Source: Pseudonocardia abyssalis
GTDB taxonomy: Bacteria > Actinomycetota > Actinomycetes > Mycobacteriales > Pseudonocardiaceae
Direction: 5' to 3'
Assembly (NCBI RefSeq): GCF_019263705.2
Contig: NZ_JADQDK010000001.1
Span: 3,224,001-3,288,000, forward strand
Length of the DNA stretch: 64,000 nucleotides
The notes under the pieces were generated by a model. That model did no database searches, was not told the DNA's origin, and saw only the letters and a list, made by a program, of their open reading frames with translations. Below are positions 36,874 through 49,873 of this stretch, piece after piece. The position numbers were made by a program, and so were the translations under genes. Each line of letters starts with the position of its first letter. Positions within the stretch are counted from its first letter, which is position 1.

Positions 36874-38379
36874 CTACCGGCTGAACGACTCGATGACCGT
36901 CGAGCCGCCGTCGGAGGAGACGACGAAGCGGTAGGACTCGCTCGTCGTGGCGCCGTCGCGGCGGTCGAAGACCACCGTGCCCTCGACCACCCCGTCCCCG
37001 GCCGACCGGGCGTCCTGCAGAGACACCGAGTCCATGCCGGCGTAGAAACCGTCGAAGCCCGAGCGTCCGCCGGACGCCGCCTGTGCCGCGGGGCCGAGCA
37101 GGGCCCACGCGGAGTCGGTGTCGCCGGGGAGCAGGCCGTAGTAGCCCTGCACGAAGCTCACCGCGTCGGCAGCCGGCGCCGGTTCCGTGGTGGGAGCGGG
37201 CGTCGTGGTGGGCGCGGTGGTGGGTGCCGCCGTGGTGGTCGCCGGGGCGTCGGTGGTCGGGGCCGCGGCCTCCGAGGTGGGCGCGACCGGGGCCGCCGCC
37301 GGATCCTGCGTTCCCGAGGCGTTGCCCAGCACGATGGTGGTGATCACGCCGCCGACGACGACCAGCGCGGCGAGGACCCCGATGAGCACCCGCGGGACGC
37401 GGCGGCGCGGGCCACGCTCCGGCGCACCGGCCGCGGCGGCGCCGACCACCGTGGGCGGTCCGGCCGCCGGGCGGCGCGGGGCCGCGGCGGCGCGGACCGT
37501 CGGGCGCGGGGCCACCGCGGTGGCCGCCGTGACCGGGTCGTCCTTCCCCGCCGCGACGAGCGCCAGCAGGTCGCGGGCCTGCGCGGCGGTGGGCCGGTCC
37601 TCCGGCTCCTTCGCGAGCAGCCGCATCAGCACCGGCGCGAGCGGCCCGGCCTGCTGCGGCGGGTCGACCTCCCCGGTGGCGACCTTGTGCAGCAGCGCGT
37701 ACGCGTTCTCGTCGAGCCCGAACGGCGGGATGCCCTCGACGGCCGCGTACAGCGTGGCGCCGAGTGCGAACACGTCCGACGGGGCGGCCGGCTCATGGCC
37801 GCGCGCGATCTCCGGGGCGAGGAAGGCGGGCGTACCGGCGATCAGGCCGGTGCGGGTGAGCTGCACGTCGTCGACGGCGCGGGAGACACCGAAGTCGGTG
37901 AGCTTGACGCGCCCGTCCTCGCCGATCAGGACGTTGCCCGGCTTGACGTCGCGGTGCACGACCCCTGCCACGTGCGCGGCGGCGAGCCCGTCGGCCACCT
38001 GGCGGCCCATGTCGGCGGCCGCGCGCGGCTCCATCGAGCCCTTCGTCGAGAGGACCGCGGCCAGCGACTGCGAGGGGAGGTACTCCATCACCAGCCACGG
38101 ACGTTCCTCGTGGATGACGACGTCGAACATGCTGATGACGTGCGGGTGCTGCAGCCGGGCCCCGATGCGGCCCTCGCGCATCAGGCGCAGACGGGCCTCC
38201 TCGGCCCCCTCCGCACCGTTGCCGCGGGAGGCGGCGGCGAGGAGTTCCTTGAGCGCGACAGGGCGGTTGAGCAGCTCGTCGGTGCCGAGCCACACCGCTC
38301 CCATGGCCCCGGCCCCGATGCGCTCCTCGATGCGGTATCGGTTGCCGATGCGGGTCGGCGGGTCCTCGGGCGCAGTCAT
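36874..38379 (-). CDS. Membrane Ser/Thr protein kinase with extracellular domain
   Basis: The 501-residue protein has an N-terminal Hanks-type kinase domain: glycine loop RIGAGAMGAVWLG, Lys in PVALKELL, HRDVKPGNVL, DFGVSR and GTPAFLAPEIARG. An Ala/Pro-rich juxtamembrane region and one membrane helix near residue 330 (VLIGVLAALVVVGGVITTIVL) follow. Outside the membrane are a Thr/Pro-rich linker and a domain of about 100 residues (VSFVQGYYGLLPGDTDSAWALLGP). There are no PASTA repeats, so it is not PknB. The ATG at 38379 is preferred; an in-frame TTG three codons upstream overlaps the -10 box. Confidence 0.88.
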   Translation of the reverse strand: MTAPEDPPTRIGNRYRIEERIGAGAMGAVWLGTDELLNRPVALKELLAAASRGNGAEGAEEARLRLMREGRIGARLQHPHVISMFDVVIHEERPWLVMEYLPSQSLAAVLSTKGSMEPRAAADMGRQVADGLAAAHVAGVVHRDVKPGNVLIGEDGRVKLTDFGVSRAVDDVQLTRTGLIAGTPAFLAPEIARGHEPAAPSDVFALGATLYAAVEGIPPFGLDENAYALLHKVATGEVDPPQQAGPLAPVLMRLLAKEPEDRPTAAQARDLLALVAAGKDDPVTAATAVAPRPTVRAAAAPRRPAAGPPTVVGAAAAGAPERGPRRRVPRVLIGVLAALVVVGGVITTIVLGNASGTQDPAAAPVAPTSEAAAPTTDAPATTTAAPTTAPTTTPAPTTEPAPAADAVSFVQGYYGLLPGDTDSAWALLGPAAQAASGGRSGFDGFYAGMDSVSLQDARSAGDGVVEGTVVFDRRDGATTSESYRFVVSSDGGSTVIESFSR

Positions 38380-38387
38380 CACCCGCA

Positions 38388-38393
38388 AGGGTA
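38388..38393 (-). promoter_or_regulatory. -10 box (TACCCT) of the kinase gene
   Basis: On the minus strand TACCCT is followed by 8 nt and then the ATG at 38379, giving a likely leaderless transcript. No ribosome binding site precedes the ATG. Confidence 0.45.
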
Positions 38394-38546
38394 GCGATCG
38401 GACGCGGACGGGCCGACCGCGCGTGCCCGGACGCGACCGGCGTCACCCCCGCACAGGTACGCAGCACGTCCGTGCGGGTGGCGCCGTCGCACACCCGGCC
38501 GCGCGTCGCACATCCCGCAGCCTCTGCGACCGGCCGGGGAACACGG

Positions 38547-41237
<2,691 letters not shown>

Positions 41238-42653
41238 TCAGCGCTGGATCGACTTGATCTCCAGGAACTCCTCGAGACCGTAGCGGCCGAGTTCACGCCC
41301 GTTACCGCTCTGCTTGTAACCGCCGAACGGCGCCATCGGGTTGAACGCGCCCCCGTTGACGTCGACCTGTCCGGTGCGCAGCCGCTTCGCCACCGCGAGC
41401 GCGTGGTCGGCCTCGCCGAACACGGCACCGGCGAGGCCGTAGACCGTGTTGTTCGCGATCTCGACGGCCTGCTCCTCGTCGGCGTACGGGATCACCGAGA
41501 GCACCGGGCCGAAGATCTCCTCCTGCGCGATGACGGCGTCGGGGGCGACACCGGAGAAGATCGTCGGGCGGACATAGGCCCCCGGCCCGTCGACGGCAGC
41601 ACCGCTGAACGCGACGGTGCCGCCGTCGGCGCTGCCGCGCTCGATGAAGCCGTTGACGCGCTCCTGCTGCGCCGCGGAGGACATCGGCCCGATCCGGGTG
41701 GTCTCCTGTGTCGGGTCGCCGACGGTGTACTTCGCCGCGGCCGCGACCGCCATCTCGACGATCTCGTCGTGGCGCTCCTGCGGCACCAGCATCCGCGTCC
41801 ACGCCGTGCAGGTCTGCCCGCCGTTGATCCAGGCGTTGGCCAGGCCGACCTTGACCGCCTTGGCCAGGTCGGCGTCGGCGAGGATCACGTTGGCCGACTT
41901 GCCGCCCAGCTCCAGCGCCACCCGCTTGATCGTGTCGGCGGCGACGACCGAGACCCGCTTGCCCGCGCGCGTCGATCCGGTGAACGACACCATGTCGACG
42001 CCCGGGTGCCCGGCGATCGCCTCGCCGACCACGGGGCCCTCGCCGTGCACGATGTTGAACGCGCCCGCGGGCAGCCCCGCCTCGGCGGCGATCTCGGCGA
42101 GGATCTGCGCCGACAGCGGCGCGATCTCGCTCGGCTTGAGCACGACGGTGCAGCCGGCCAGCAGTGCGGGCGCGACCTTCGCGACGATCTGGTGCAGCGG
42201 GTAGTTCCACGGCGTGATCGCGCCCACGACCCCCACCGGCTCCCGCACCACGAGCGAGTTGCCGATCTCCTCGCTCCACGGGAACGACGACGCGAGCGAC
42301 GCCACCCCGGCCGAGGTGTACACCGGCAGCCCCGCCTGGACGGCCCTGGAGAAGCCGATCGGCGAGCCCATCTCCGACGTCACCGCCGCAGCGATCTCGG
42401 CGCCCCGGGCCTTGAGGCCCTCGGAGATCCGCGTGACGACGGCCGCGCGCTCGGTCACGTCGACCTGAGACCAGTCGCGGAACGCGGCCTGCGCCGCCGC
42501 CACCGCCCGGTCGACGTCGGCGGGCGTCCCCGCGGGCACGGCCGCGACGACCTCCCCGGTGGCGGGGTCGACCACGTCGATCCGCTCGTTCCCGCCGGCG
42601 ACCCGCTCGCCGCCGATCCAGTGTTCGGACACGTCCTTGGTGGGTGCAGCCAT
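41238..42653 (-). CDS. NAD(P)-dependent aldehyde dehydrogenase
   Basis: The 471-residue enzyme is an aldehyde dehydrogenase superfamily member. It contains [29 protein letters not shown], the general base Glu in [12 protein letters not shown] and the catalytic Cys in [26 protein letters not shown] and a C-terminal [13 protein letters not shown] also fit. It oxidises an aldehyde to an acid; the substrate is not predictable. The ATG at 42653 gives the standard length; the longer open frame upstream is a GC artefact. Confidence 0.92.
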   Translation of the reverse strand: MAAPTKDVSEHWIGGERVAGGNERIDVVDPATGEVVAAVPAGTPADVDRAVAAAQAAFRDWSQVDVTERAAVVTRISEGLKARGAEIAAAVTSEMGSPIGFSRAVQAGLPVYTSAGVASLASSFPWSEEIGNSLVVREPVGVVGAITPWNYPLHQIVAKVAPALLAGCTVVLKPSEIAPLSAQILAEIAAEAGLPAGAFNIVHGEGPVVGEAIAGHPGVDMVSFTGSTRAGKRVSVVAADTIKRVALELGGKSANVILADADLAKAVKVGLANAWINGGQTCTAWTRMLVPQERHDEIVEMAVAAAAKYTVGDPTQETTRIGPMSSAAQQERVNGFIERGSADGGTVAFSGAAVDGPGAYVRPTIFSGVAPDAVIAQEEIFGPVLSVIPYADEEQAVEIANNTVYGLAGAVFGEADHALAVAKRLRTGQVDVNGGAFNPMAPFGGYKQSGNGRELGRYGLEEFLEIKSIQR

Positions 42654-42719
42654 GCCGCCATCCTCACACGACGCCCGGACCGGTGCCGCCGGCCCGTTTC
42701 GCGTTCCCCGTGACGGCTC

Positions 42720-42739
42720 GCGCACCGCCGGCGGTGCGC
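42720..42739. promoter_or_regulatory. Perfect 20-bp palindrome in the divergent gap
   Basis: GCGCACCGCC is followed directly by its complement GGCGGTGCGC. It lies 66 bp upstream of the aldehyde dehydrogenase start and 121 bp upstream of the CBS gene. It may be an operator for a dimeric repressor. With no loop it is a poor terminator. Confidence 0.5.
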
Positions 42740-42860
42740 GGGATCCGGGACCCGACCACTCACCGCACCAACCGCGTGATCCGCGAGATGTCGACCGCAC
42801 AGAACGAGAAACGGAGAGGACCATCGGAAGGACGAAGAGCAGCACCGAAAGGGGAAAGCG

Positions 42861-43295
42861 ATGAAGGTTGCGGACATCCTCACCACCAAGGGTCGAACCG
42901 TGCATTCCGTCCTCCCGTGGCTCACCGTCGCGGACGTGGTCACCCGGCTCGACGAACTCGGCGTGGGCGCGCTCCTGGTCCGTGACCAGGACCACGTGAT
43001 CCAGGGGATCGTCTCCGAGCGCGACGTCGTCCGGGCGCTGGCACGTCACGGCGCCGCCCTGCTGACCATGCCCATCACCGACGTCATGACCAGGAAGGTC
43101 CACTCCTGCGGCCCGGAGGAGTCGGTGGCGCGCGCGATGTCGCAGATGACCGCGGGCCGCTACCGGCACCTCCCGGTGATCGAGAACGGCCGGCTCGTCG
43201 GAATGGTCAGCATCGGTGACCTCGTCAAGCACCGGGTGCGCGAGATGGAGCTGGAGACCGGCGTCCTGCGGGACGTCGTGATCGCCCGTTCCTGA
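42861..43295 (+). CDS. CBS-domain pair protein
   Basis: The 144-residue protein consists of two CBS motifs forming one Bateman module ([30 protein letters not shown] and [25 protein letters not shown]). The second includes [25 protein letters not shown]. Such stand-alone pairs bind adenine nucleotides and regulate partners. The start follows AAGGGGAAAGCG. A strong terminator hairpin closes the gene. Confidence 0.92.
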   Translation: MKVADILTTKGRTVHSVLPWLTVADVVTRLDELGVGALLVRDQDHVIQGIVSERDVVRALARHGAALLTMPITDVMTRKVHSCGPEESVARAMSQMTAGRYRHLPVIENGRLVGMVSIGDLVKHRVREMELETGVLRDVVIARS

Positions 43296-43302
43296 ATACG
43301 CC

Positions 43303-43334
43303 GAAAGGGCACCCGAAAGCCGGATGCCCCTTTC
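43303..43334. terminator. Bidirectional terminator between convergent genes
   Basis: GAAAGGGCACCCG pairs with CGGATGCCCCTTTC around a 5-nt loop with one bulge. The A/T-rich stem ends give a short U run on both strands, suitable for both the CBS gene and the convergent DsbA-fold gene. Confidence 0.75.
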
Positions 43335-43345
43335 CTGGCGAATCG

Positions 43346-43954
43346 TCAGGAGAAGTCGAGATCCCCTGTCCGGGTGCGCTTGAGCTCGAAGAAGTCCGGG
43401 TACGAGGCGAGCAGCACAGCGCCGTCGAACACCTTCCCGGCGTCCTCGCCCTTCGGGATGCTGCTGAGCACGGGGCCGAAGAACGCGACCCCGTCGATGT
43501 GGATGGTCGGCGTGCCGACGTCCATGCCCACCGGGTCCATGCCTCGGTGGTGGCTGGCCTTGAGCTCCTCGTCGTACTCGGTGCTCGTGGCGGCGTCGGC
43601 GAGCGACTCGGGCAGGCCGACCTCGGCGAGGGACTCGGCGATGACGGCGTCGAAGTCCTTGTTGCCCTCGTTGTGGATCCGCGTGCCCATCGCGGTGTAG
43701 AGCGGCAGCAGGATGTCGGGACCCTTCTGCTGCGCGGCGGCGATGGCGACCCGCACCGGCCCCCACGCCTTCTTCATCATCTCGACGTACTCCTCGGGCA
43801 GGTCACGGCCCTCGTTCAGGACGGCGAGGCTCATGACCCCCCAGGTGACGTCCACGTCGCGGACCTTCTCGACCTCGAGCATCCAGCGGGAGGTGATCCA
43901 GGCGAAGGGGCAGAGGGGGTCGAAGTAGAACTCGACCTTGGCAGGAGTCGTCAT
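43346..43954 (-). CDS. DsbA-fold protein of the mycothiol-linked Rv2466c family
   Basis: The 202-residue protein starts [28 protein letters not shown] and follows the actinobacterial Rv2466c family throughout ([48 protein letters not shown]). The M. tuberculosis enzyme reduces nitro compounds with mycothiol. Here the active site reads CPFA: the first Cys (residue 15) is kept but the second position is Ala, so a monothiol mechanism with mycothiol is expected. It is convergent with the CBS gene and divergent from pepN. Confidence 0.88.
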   Translation of the reverse strand: MTTPAKVEFYFDPLCPFAWITSRWMLEVEKVRDVDVTWGVMSLAVLNEGRDLPEEYVEMMKKAWGPVRVAIAAAQQKGPDILLPLYTAMGTRIHNEGNKDFDAVIAESLAEVGLPESLADAATSTEYDEELKASHHRGMDPVGMDVGTPTIHIDGVAFFGPVLSSIPKGEDAGKVFDGAVLLASYPDFFELKRTRTGDLDFS

Positions 43955-44057
43955 GGTGTGGACAACCTCGTCGGGAGGGCACCGATTCCCACGGCGCGTG
44001 CCCGACCCGTGTGGTTGGGTGACGACCACTGCCGCCGAGAGAAGGTCGACCCCACGC

Positions 44058-46616
44058 ATGGCCCCGCCGAACCTGACCCGCTCCGACGCCGAGCGCCGCG
44101 CCGCGCTGCTGGAGGTCGCCGACTACACCGTCGAGATCGACCTCACCGACGGCGGCGGCAAGCCCGGTGAGCAGACCTTCCCGACCGTCACGACGGTCCG
44201 GTTCGCCTGCTCCGAGCCCGGTGCCGACAGTTGGATCGACCTGATCGCGGCCGAGGTCGGCACGGCCACCCTCAACGGCGAGCCGCTCGACGTCTCCGGC
44301 TACCGCGAGGAGGACGGCATCGCGCTGCCCGGCCTCGCGGGAGACAACGAGCTGCGGGTCGAGGCCCTGGGGCGCTACATGCACACCGGCGAGGGCCTGC
44401 ACCGCTTCGTCGACCCGGTCGACGGCAGCGTGTACCTCTACTCCCAGTTCGAGACGGCCGACGCCAAGCGCATGTTCGCCTGCTTCGACCAGCCGGACCT
44501 CAAGGCCCGCTACCAGCTGACGATCACCGCGCCCGCCGACTGGCAGGTCGTGGTCAACGCCGCGGTCGAGGAGACCACCGAGGGCCCGGGCGGATCGGTC
44601 GTCCACCGGTTCCCCACCAGCGAGATCATGTCGACCTACCTGGTCGCACTCATCGCGGGCCCGTACGCGGTGTGGCGCGACGAGCACGACGGCATCCCGC
44701 TCGGCATCTTCTGCCGCTCCTCGCTCGCGCCCCACATGGACCACGAGCGGTTGTTCACCGAGACCAAGCAGGGCTTCGACTTCTACCACCGCAACTTCGG
44801 CGTGCGGTACCCGTTCGGCAAGTACGACCAGCTCTTCGTCCCGGAGTTCAACGCGGGCGCGATGGAGAACGCCGGGGCCGTCACGTTCCTGGAGGACTAC
44901 GTCTTCCGGTCCCGCGTCACCCGCCCGGTCTACGAGCGGCGCGCGGAGACCGTGCTGCACGAGATGGCGCACATGTGGTTCGGCGACCTCGTCACGATGA
45001 CGTGGTGGGACGACCTGTGGCTCAACGAGTCGTTCGCCACCTGGGCCAGCGTGCTGTGCCAGTCCGAGGCCACCGAGTACACCGAGGCCTGGACGACGTT
45101 CGCCAACGTCGAGAAGAGCTGGGCCTACCGCCAGGACCAGCTGCCCTCGACGCACCCGATCGCGGCCGACATCCCCGACCTGCAGGCGGTCGAGGTCAAC
45201 TTCGACGGCATCACCTACGCCAAGGGCGCGAGCGTGCTCAAGCAGCTCGTCGCCTACGTGGGGCTGGAGGAGTTCCTCGCCGGGCTGCGCGCGTACTTCA
45301 CCGCGCACGCCTGGGGCAACGCCACGTTCGACGACCTGCTGGGCGCGCTGGAGAAGTCCAGCGGCCGCGACCTGTCCGACTGGGGCGCGCAGTGGCTGCG
45401 CACCACGGGGCTGAACATGCTGCGGCCCTCGTTCGACGTCGACACCAGCGGCGCGATCACCCGCTTCGAGGTCGTGCAGGGCGGCGCCCGGCCCGGCGCC
45501 GGGGAGCTGCGCACGCACCGGATCGCGGTCGGCGTCTACGACGACGACCCGGAGACCGGCACGCTCGTGCGCACCCACCGCGTCGAGGTCGACGTGGAGG
45601 GCGAGCGCACGGCCGTTCCCGAGCTCATCGGGGTGCCGCGCGGCAAGCTCGTCCTCGTCAACGACGACGACCTCACCTACTGCGCGCTGCGCCTGGACCC
45701 CGACTCGCTCGTCACGCTCATCGACCGCATCGGCGACATCGCCGAGCCGCTGCCGCGCACGCTGTGCTGGTCGGCGGCGTGGGAGATGACCCGCGAGGCC
45801 GAGCTGAAGGCGCGCGACTTCGTCGCGCTCGCGGCGGGCGGGTTCAACGGCGAGTCCGAGGTCGGTGTGCTGCAGCGGCTGCTGCTGCAGGCCCAGACGG
45901 CCGTCGCCTCCTACGCCGACGAGCAGTGGGCGGCCGAGCGCGGCTGGCCGCTGCTCACCGACGCGCTGCGGTTCCGGCTCGACACCGCCACCCCCGGTTC
46001 CGACGTGCAGCTCGCCGTCGTCAACTCGCTGACCGGCGCCGTGCTCCCGCGTCCCACCCTGGACCGGATGAACGGGTGGCTCTCCGACGTCGAGGTGCCG
46101 GAGAAGCTGGTCGTCGACACCGACCTGCGCTGGCGGCTGCTCCACGCGCTCGTCGCGCACGGGGTGGCGGCGCCGGAGCGGATCGAGGAGGAGCTGGCCG
46201 CCGACGCCACGTCCACCGGTCGGCGCCAGGCCGAGCGGGCCCGCTCCCTGGTGCCCACCGCGGAGGCCAAGGAGACGGCCTGGCAGCGCGCAGTGCACGA
46301 CGACACGCTGCCCAACGCCGTCACCGAGTCGATCATCGGCGGGTTCGCGCACCCGGCGCAGCGCGGCCTGCTGGCCCCCTACGTCGAGCGCTACTTCGCC
46401 GAGGTCGCCGACGTGTGGAAGCGGCGCACCAGCGAGCACGCGCAGGCCGTGGTGATCGGGCTGTTCCCGTCGTGGGCCGTGGAGAAGTCCACCGTCGACG
46501 CCGCCGACGCCTGGCTGGCCGACGAGTCGCACCCGCCCGCGCTGCGGCGCCTCGTCACCGAGGGCCGGGCCGGGATCGTGCGGGCACTGGGGGCCCGGGA
46601 GTTCGACCGGTCCTGA
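44058..46616 (+). CDS. pepN: Aminopeptidase N (M1 family)
   Basis: The 852-residue zinc enzyme removes N-terminal residues from peptides in the cytoplasm. The exopeptidase motif GAMEN is near residue 275. The zinc motif is [27 protein letters not shown] (HExxH with the third ligand Glu). The C-terminal ERAP1-like helical region follows (from about residue 530). Length matches the actinobacterial PepN group. The ATG at 44058 aligns with the usual APPNLTR start. Confidence 0.95.
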   Translation: MAPPNLTRSDAERRAALLEVADYTVEIDLTDGGGKPGEQTFPTVTTVRFACSEPGADSWIDLIAAEVGTATLNGEPLDVSGYREEDGIALPGLAGDNELRVEALGRYMHTGEGLHRFVDPVDGSVYLYSQFETADAKRMFACFDQPDLKARYQLTITAPADWQVVVNAAVEETTEGPGGSVVHRFPTSEIMSTYLVALIAGPYAVWRDEHDGIPLGIFCRSSLAPHMDHERLFTETKQGFDFYHRNFGVRYPFGKYDQLFVPEFNAGAMENAGAVTFLEDYVFRSRVTRPVYERRAETVLHEMAHMWFGDLVTMTWWDDLWLNESFATWASVLCQSEATEYTEAWTTFANVEKSWAYRQDQLPSTHPIAADIPDLQAVEVNFDGITYAKGASVLKQLVAYVGLEEFLAGLRAYFTAHAWGNATFDDLLGALEKSSGRDLSDWGAQWLRTTGLNMLRPSFDVDTSGAITRFEVVQGGARPGAGELRTHRIAVGVYDDDPETGTLVRTHRVEVDVEGERTAVPELIGVPRGKLVLVNDDDLTYCALRLDPDSLVTLIDRIGDIAEPLPRTLCWSAAWEMTREAELKARDFVALAAGGFNGESEVGVLQRLLLQAQTAVASYADEQWAAERGWPLLTDALRFRLDTATPGSDVQLAVVNSLTGAVLPRPTLDRMNGWLSDVEVPEKLVVDTDLRWRLLHALVAHGVAAPERIEEELAADATSTGRRQAERARSLVPTAEAKETAWQRAVHDDTLPNAVTESIIGGFAHPAQRGLLAPYVERYFAEVADVWKRRTSEHAQAVVIGLFPSWAVEKSTVDAADAWLADESHPPALRRLVTEGRAGIVRALGAREFDRS

Positions 46617-46634
46617 ACCGGGGCGCGCGGGCGG

Positions 46635-48047
46635 TCACACCGCCCGCGCGCGCTCCCGCACGGTCGCGGGCACGTCGGCGGGCACCGTCACCGTGGCCAG
46701 GCAGCCACGCGGGTCCTCGACGGTGGCCACCGTCAGCGTGCCGCCCTCGCGCTCCACGAGCCGTCGGGTGATCGACAGACCCAGCCCGGAACCGCCCGCG
46801 GCCGGGTCGTGCACGCCGCCGAGCAGCACCTCGTCCTCGCGGCCGGGCGGGAGCCCCGGCCCGGTGTCGCGCACCTGCACGACGACCCGGTCGCCGTCGG
46901 CGCGGGCCCGGAGCGTGACGGCGGCCCCCGGCGCGTGCCGGTCGCAGTTGGCCAGCAGGTTCGTCACGATCTGGGCGAGCACCGCGGAGTCCCCGGACGC
47001 ACGCAGGCCCTCGTCGACGGTCAGCCCGACCGCCGCGCCCGCCGAGCGGCGCAGCGCGACCAGACCCTCGAGGACCGGGGCGACGAGGTAGGTGCCGGTC
47101 GCGTGCTCGGCGCCGTCGATGAGCTCGTGCAGCCGCCCCAGCTCGGCGAGGACGGCGTGCCGGAGCCGCTCGTGGTCCTCGTCGTCGACCTGCGAGCTGA
47201 GCAGGTGGGTGATGCCGGCGAGCCCGGCGAGGCCGTTGCGCAGCTCGTGGTCGCGCTCGGCGGCCAGCTCCCCCGCCCGCTCCATGTGCAGGGCCGCGAC
47301 CACGAGCTCCTCCTGCTGGGCGAACCGGGTGTCGTGCAGCTCGGCGAGGCTCCGCACCACCAGATGCGCCATCCCGGCGACGACGATCGCGAGGCCCAGC
47401 AGCCGCAGACCGCCGAACACCAGGTCGCCCGCGGTCGTGCCGAGCACGCGGTACAGCTGGGCGCCGGCCAGCACCACCAGCCCGAGCCCGACGCGTCGGC
47501 GCGGGATGCTGCGCCGACTCAACCCCTCCACCAGCACCGCGGCGGCCACCGCGGTCCACCCCACGACGACCGCGATCGTGACGAGCGGGCCCTCGACGAG
47601 TACCGCCACGAGCCCCGGGGCGACCGCGGGGACCTGCAGGGCCGCGACGGCGAGGAGGGCACCCACCGTGGTGGCCGCCCAGGTGCCGAGGACGCCGAGC
47701 CGGGGCGGGCGGACCGCGGCGAGGAGCAGCGCGACGACGACGAGGTAGGCGACGAGCCGCATCGACCGGACCGGCAGGTCGACCGCCAGCACGTTGGACG
47801 GCAGGACGAGCACCGCGTAGACCGACAGCGCGGCGGCGATCCAGCGGGGCCGCGGGTCCTCGGTGAGGCGGGCGGCGAGCGCGCCGAGGAACGCCGCCCC
47901 CGCCGCGGTGGCGGCCGCGGTGAGCGTGAGGACGTCGATCGCGACGCGGGGGTCGAGCGCCCCGCCGACCAGCGACGACCCGGCGAGCCCGACGACCACG
48001 GCGACGGCCGCGACGGTGACGCACACGTCGGCGAGCGCTGTGCGCAT
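46635..48047 (-). CDS. Membrane sensor histidine kinase
   Basis: The 470-residue protein has about seven membrane helices in its first 225 residues, then a kinase core. The phosphoacceptor lies in ERDHELRNGLAGLAG, N-box in QIVTNLLANCDRHAPG, G1 in VRDTGPGLPPG and G2 in GGSGLGLSITRRLVE. No extracellular sensor domain is present, so it may sense membrane state. It lies 43 bp downstream of a response regulator gene on the same strand and is its likely partner. GTG two codons earlier is an alternative start to the ATG chosen. Confidence 0.88.
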   Translation of the reverse strand: MRTALADVCVTVAAVAVVVGLAGSSLVGGALDPRVAIDVLTLTAAATAAGAAFLGALAARLTEDPRPRWIAAALSVYAVLVLPSNVLAVDLPVRSMRLVAYLVVVALLLAAVRPPRLGVLGTWAATTVGALLAVAALQVPAVAPGLVAVLVEGPLVTIAVVVGWTAVAAAVLVEGLSRRSIPRRRVGLGLVVLAGAQLYRVLGTTAGDLVFGGLRLLGLAIVVAGMAHLVVRSLAELHDTRFAQQEELVVAALHMERAGELAAERDHELRNGLAGLAGITHLLSSQVDDEDHERLRHAVLAELGRLHELIDGAEHATGTYLVAPVLEGLVALRRSAGAAVGLTVDEGLRASGDSAVLAQIVTNLLANCDRHAPGAAVTLRARADGDRVVVQVRDTGPGLPPGREDEVLLGGVHDPAAGGSGLGLSITRRLVEREGGTLTVATVEDPRGCLATVTVPADVPATVRERARAV

Positions 48048-48090
48048 CACACCCCCCCGCCTCCTCCGTGTGGGCGGAGTGTAATGCCGG

Positions 48091-48753
48091 TCACCGTCCG
48101 GCGTCAGGTGGCGCGGCCCTGCGGTACAGCGCCACGGCCTCGAGCTGCGAGGACGCCTCCAGCTTGGTCAGGATCGCGCGGATCTGGGAGCGCACCGTCG
48201 CCAATGACACCACGAACGTGTCGGCCACCGCCTGCGCCCGGTGCCCGGCCGCGAGGTGGGCGAGGACCTCCCGTTCGCGCGGGGTGAGCCGGTCCAGCCG
48301 CGCCCCGAGGGACCGGCGGTCGGCCGACCGCCGCGCGTGCAGGTCCACCAGCTCCTGCCGCCGGGCGTCCGACATCGCCTCCCGCCCGGCGAGTGCGGCA
48401 CGCACCGCGACCAGCAGCCGCGGGAACGGCGCCGCCTTGGGCACCGCCGCGACGGCCCCCTCGGCCAGTGCCGCCCCGATGCGGGCCCGGTCGACCGTGC
48501 CGGACAGCACCAGCACCGTCCATCCGGCGGCCCGCAGCGGCGCCACGAGCGTGACCCCGTCGATCCGGTGGCCCTGCGCGTCCCGGCCGAGGTCGAGGTC
48601 GAGCAGGACCAGTCCGGGCCCGTCCTCCGCGGTGGCGGCCACCGGGGAGCAGGCGCGCGCGTCGAGGCCCTCGGCGCGCAGGCCGAGTGCCAGTGACGTC
48701 GCCACGAGATCGTGGTCGTCGACGATGAGCACGGTCGAGCCGATGGGAATCAC
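48091..48753 (-). CDS. LuxR-type response regulator
   Basis: The 220-residue protein has a receiver domain (STVLIVDDHDLVATSLALGL; phospho-Asp in GLVLLDLDLG; Lys in AAVPKAAPF). The C-terminal LuxR helix-turn-helix reads LTPREREVLAHLAAGHRAQAVADTFVVSLATVRSQIRAIL. It is transcribed ahead of the histidine kinase. The kinase is HisKA-like with H-E-L-R-N rather than a NarX-type, which is an uncommon match for a LuxR regulator. Confidence 0.9.
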   Translation of the reverse strand: MIPIGSTVLIVDDHDLVATSLALGLRAEGLDARACSPVAATAEDGPGLVLLDLDLGRDAQGHRIDGVTLVAPLRAAGWTVLVLSGTVDRARIGAALAEGAVAAVPKAAPFPRLLVAVRAALAGREAMSDARRQELVDLHARRSADRRSLGARLDRLTPREREVLAHLAAGHRAQAVADTFVVSLATVRSQIRAILTKLEASSQLEAVALYRRAAPPDAGR

Positions 48754-48841
48754 ATCCCGGTGTCGCGGACGGGTGACCTCTCAACGACGTCCGGGCGGGG
48801 GCGACACGCGGTTCAGTCCGATCATTCGCGATCCGGACACC

Positions 48842-49285
48842 TCAGGGCGCCACACCGGGGAGATGGGTGTTCGCCGCGCGGACCAGCCGGGCCAGGTCCG
48901 GGATCTCGACGACCTCGCGCCCGGCGGCGCGCAGCAGCTCGTCGCCCTCGCAGTCGACGAACAGCGCGGGCTCGCGCCAGGCGTAGACGATCCGCGGGAT
49001 GCCGGCGTCGAGGATCAGACGGGTACACGACGCCGGGCGGGACGCGCGGGTGCTGCACGGCTCCAGGGACGTGTAGACCGTGGCGCCCGCGAGCCGGGGG
49101 TCGCCCGCGACGTCGGCCAGCGCGCTCTCCTCGGCATGGTCGTGCGGGTCGTGGCGGCCCGACCAGCCCTGCGCGAGCGTCGTCCCGTCGGAGGCGACGA
49201 CGAGCGCCCCCACCCGGAACGTCGCCGACGGCGGGCAGCGGCCGGCCAGCGCGACGGCGCGGCGCAGCAGCCGCCGGTCATCCAC
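48842..49285 (-). CDS. Cytidine/deoxycytidylate deaminase-like protein (RibD N-terminal half)
   Basis: The 147-residue protein has zinc-site motifs DHAEESAL (His-Ala-Glu) and SLEPCSTRASRPASC, like the pyrimidine deaminase half of RibD. A RibD reductase-like gene lies immediately upstream and overlaps by 8 bp. Together they could make both steps of riboflavin precursor processing as separate chains. A riboflavin role needs support from the rest of the pathway, which is not in the window. The last motif CSTRASRP lacks the usual His-Gly-Arg, so substrate may differ. Confidence 0.8.
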   Translation of the reverse strand: MDDRRLLRRAVALAGRCPPSATFRVGALVVASDGTTLAQGWSGRHDPHDHAEESALADVAGDPRLAGATVYTSLEPCSTRASRPASCTRLILDAGIPRIVYAWREPALFVDCEGDELLRAAGREVVEIPDLARLVRAANTHLPGVAP

Positions 49286-49871
49286 GGGGGCCCCGCAGCA
49301 GCCGCAGGACCGCGACGTCCCCGACGGTGTCGACGCCCGCGAGCCGCCATCGCGCGGGCGGGAACGCGCCGGCGTGCACGAACCGCGGCCCGCCGCCGAC
49401 CAGGATCGGGGCGACGGCGACGTGCAGCTCGTCGACGAGGTCGGCGGCGAGGAACGCGGTGTGGACCGTCGCCCCGCCCTCGACCAACAGCCGTTCGACA
49501 CCGTGCTCGCGGAGCTGCTCCAGCGCCGCGGCGACGCCACCGGCCCCGGGCGTCAGCACCAGCGTCGGGGGGCCGGTGAACACGCACGCGGCGGGGTCGA
49601 GCGGGCCACCGCCGGACAGCACGACCCGCAACGGGGTCTCCGCAAGCCCACGCGCGACCCGTGCGGCCCGCCGTTCCGGGGACCGCACGAGCAGGCGCGG
49701 GTCGTCGGACCGGACGGTCCCGGCCCCGACGAGGATCGCGTCGACCCCGGCGCGCACGCCGTCGACGCGGTCGAGGTCATCGGGCCCGGAGAGCACGAGC
49801 CGGTCCGGACCGGCGTCGTCGATGCGGCCGTCGAGGGAGACGGCCACCGAGGCGACGACGTACGGGCGCAC
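49278..49871 (-). CDS. RibD C-terminal-like reductase (dihydrofolate reductase fold)
   Basis: The 197-residue protein begins MRPYVVASVAVSLDGRIDDAGPDRLVLSGPDDLDRVDGVRAGVDAILVGAGTVRSDDPRL, typical of the RibD reductase domain. It continues with RLLVEGGATVHTAFLAADLVDELHVAVAPILVGGG. The family reduces the ribosyl moiety of the riboflavin precursor with NADPH. As a stand-alone gene beside a separate deaminase it represents a split RibD. It starts 2 bp after the DUF5130 stop. Confidence 0.87.
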   Translation of the reverse strand: MRPYVVASVAVSLDGRIDDAGPDRLVLSGPDDLDRVDGVRAGVDAILVGAGTVRSDDPRLLVRSPERRAARVARGLAETPLRVVLSGGGPLDPAACVFTGPPTLVLTPGAGGVAAALEQLREHGVERLLVEGGATVHTAFLAADLVDELHVAVAPILVGGGPRFVHAGAFPPARWRLAGVDTVGDVAVLRLLRGPRG

Positions 49872-49873
49872 GC

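Noticed and set aside
49278..49871. Dihydrofolate reductase
   Set aside because: Motifs (SLDGRI, VGAGTVRSDDPRL, VEGGATVHTAFL) match the RibD reductase branch, not folate-type enzymes.
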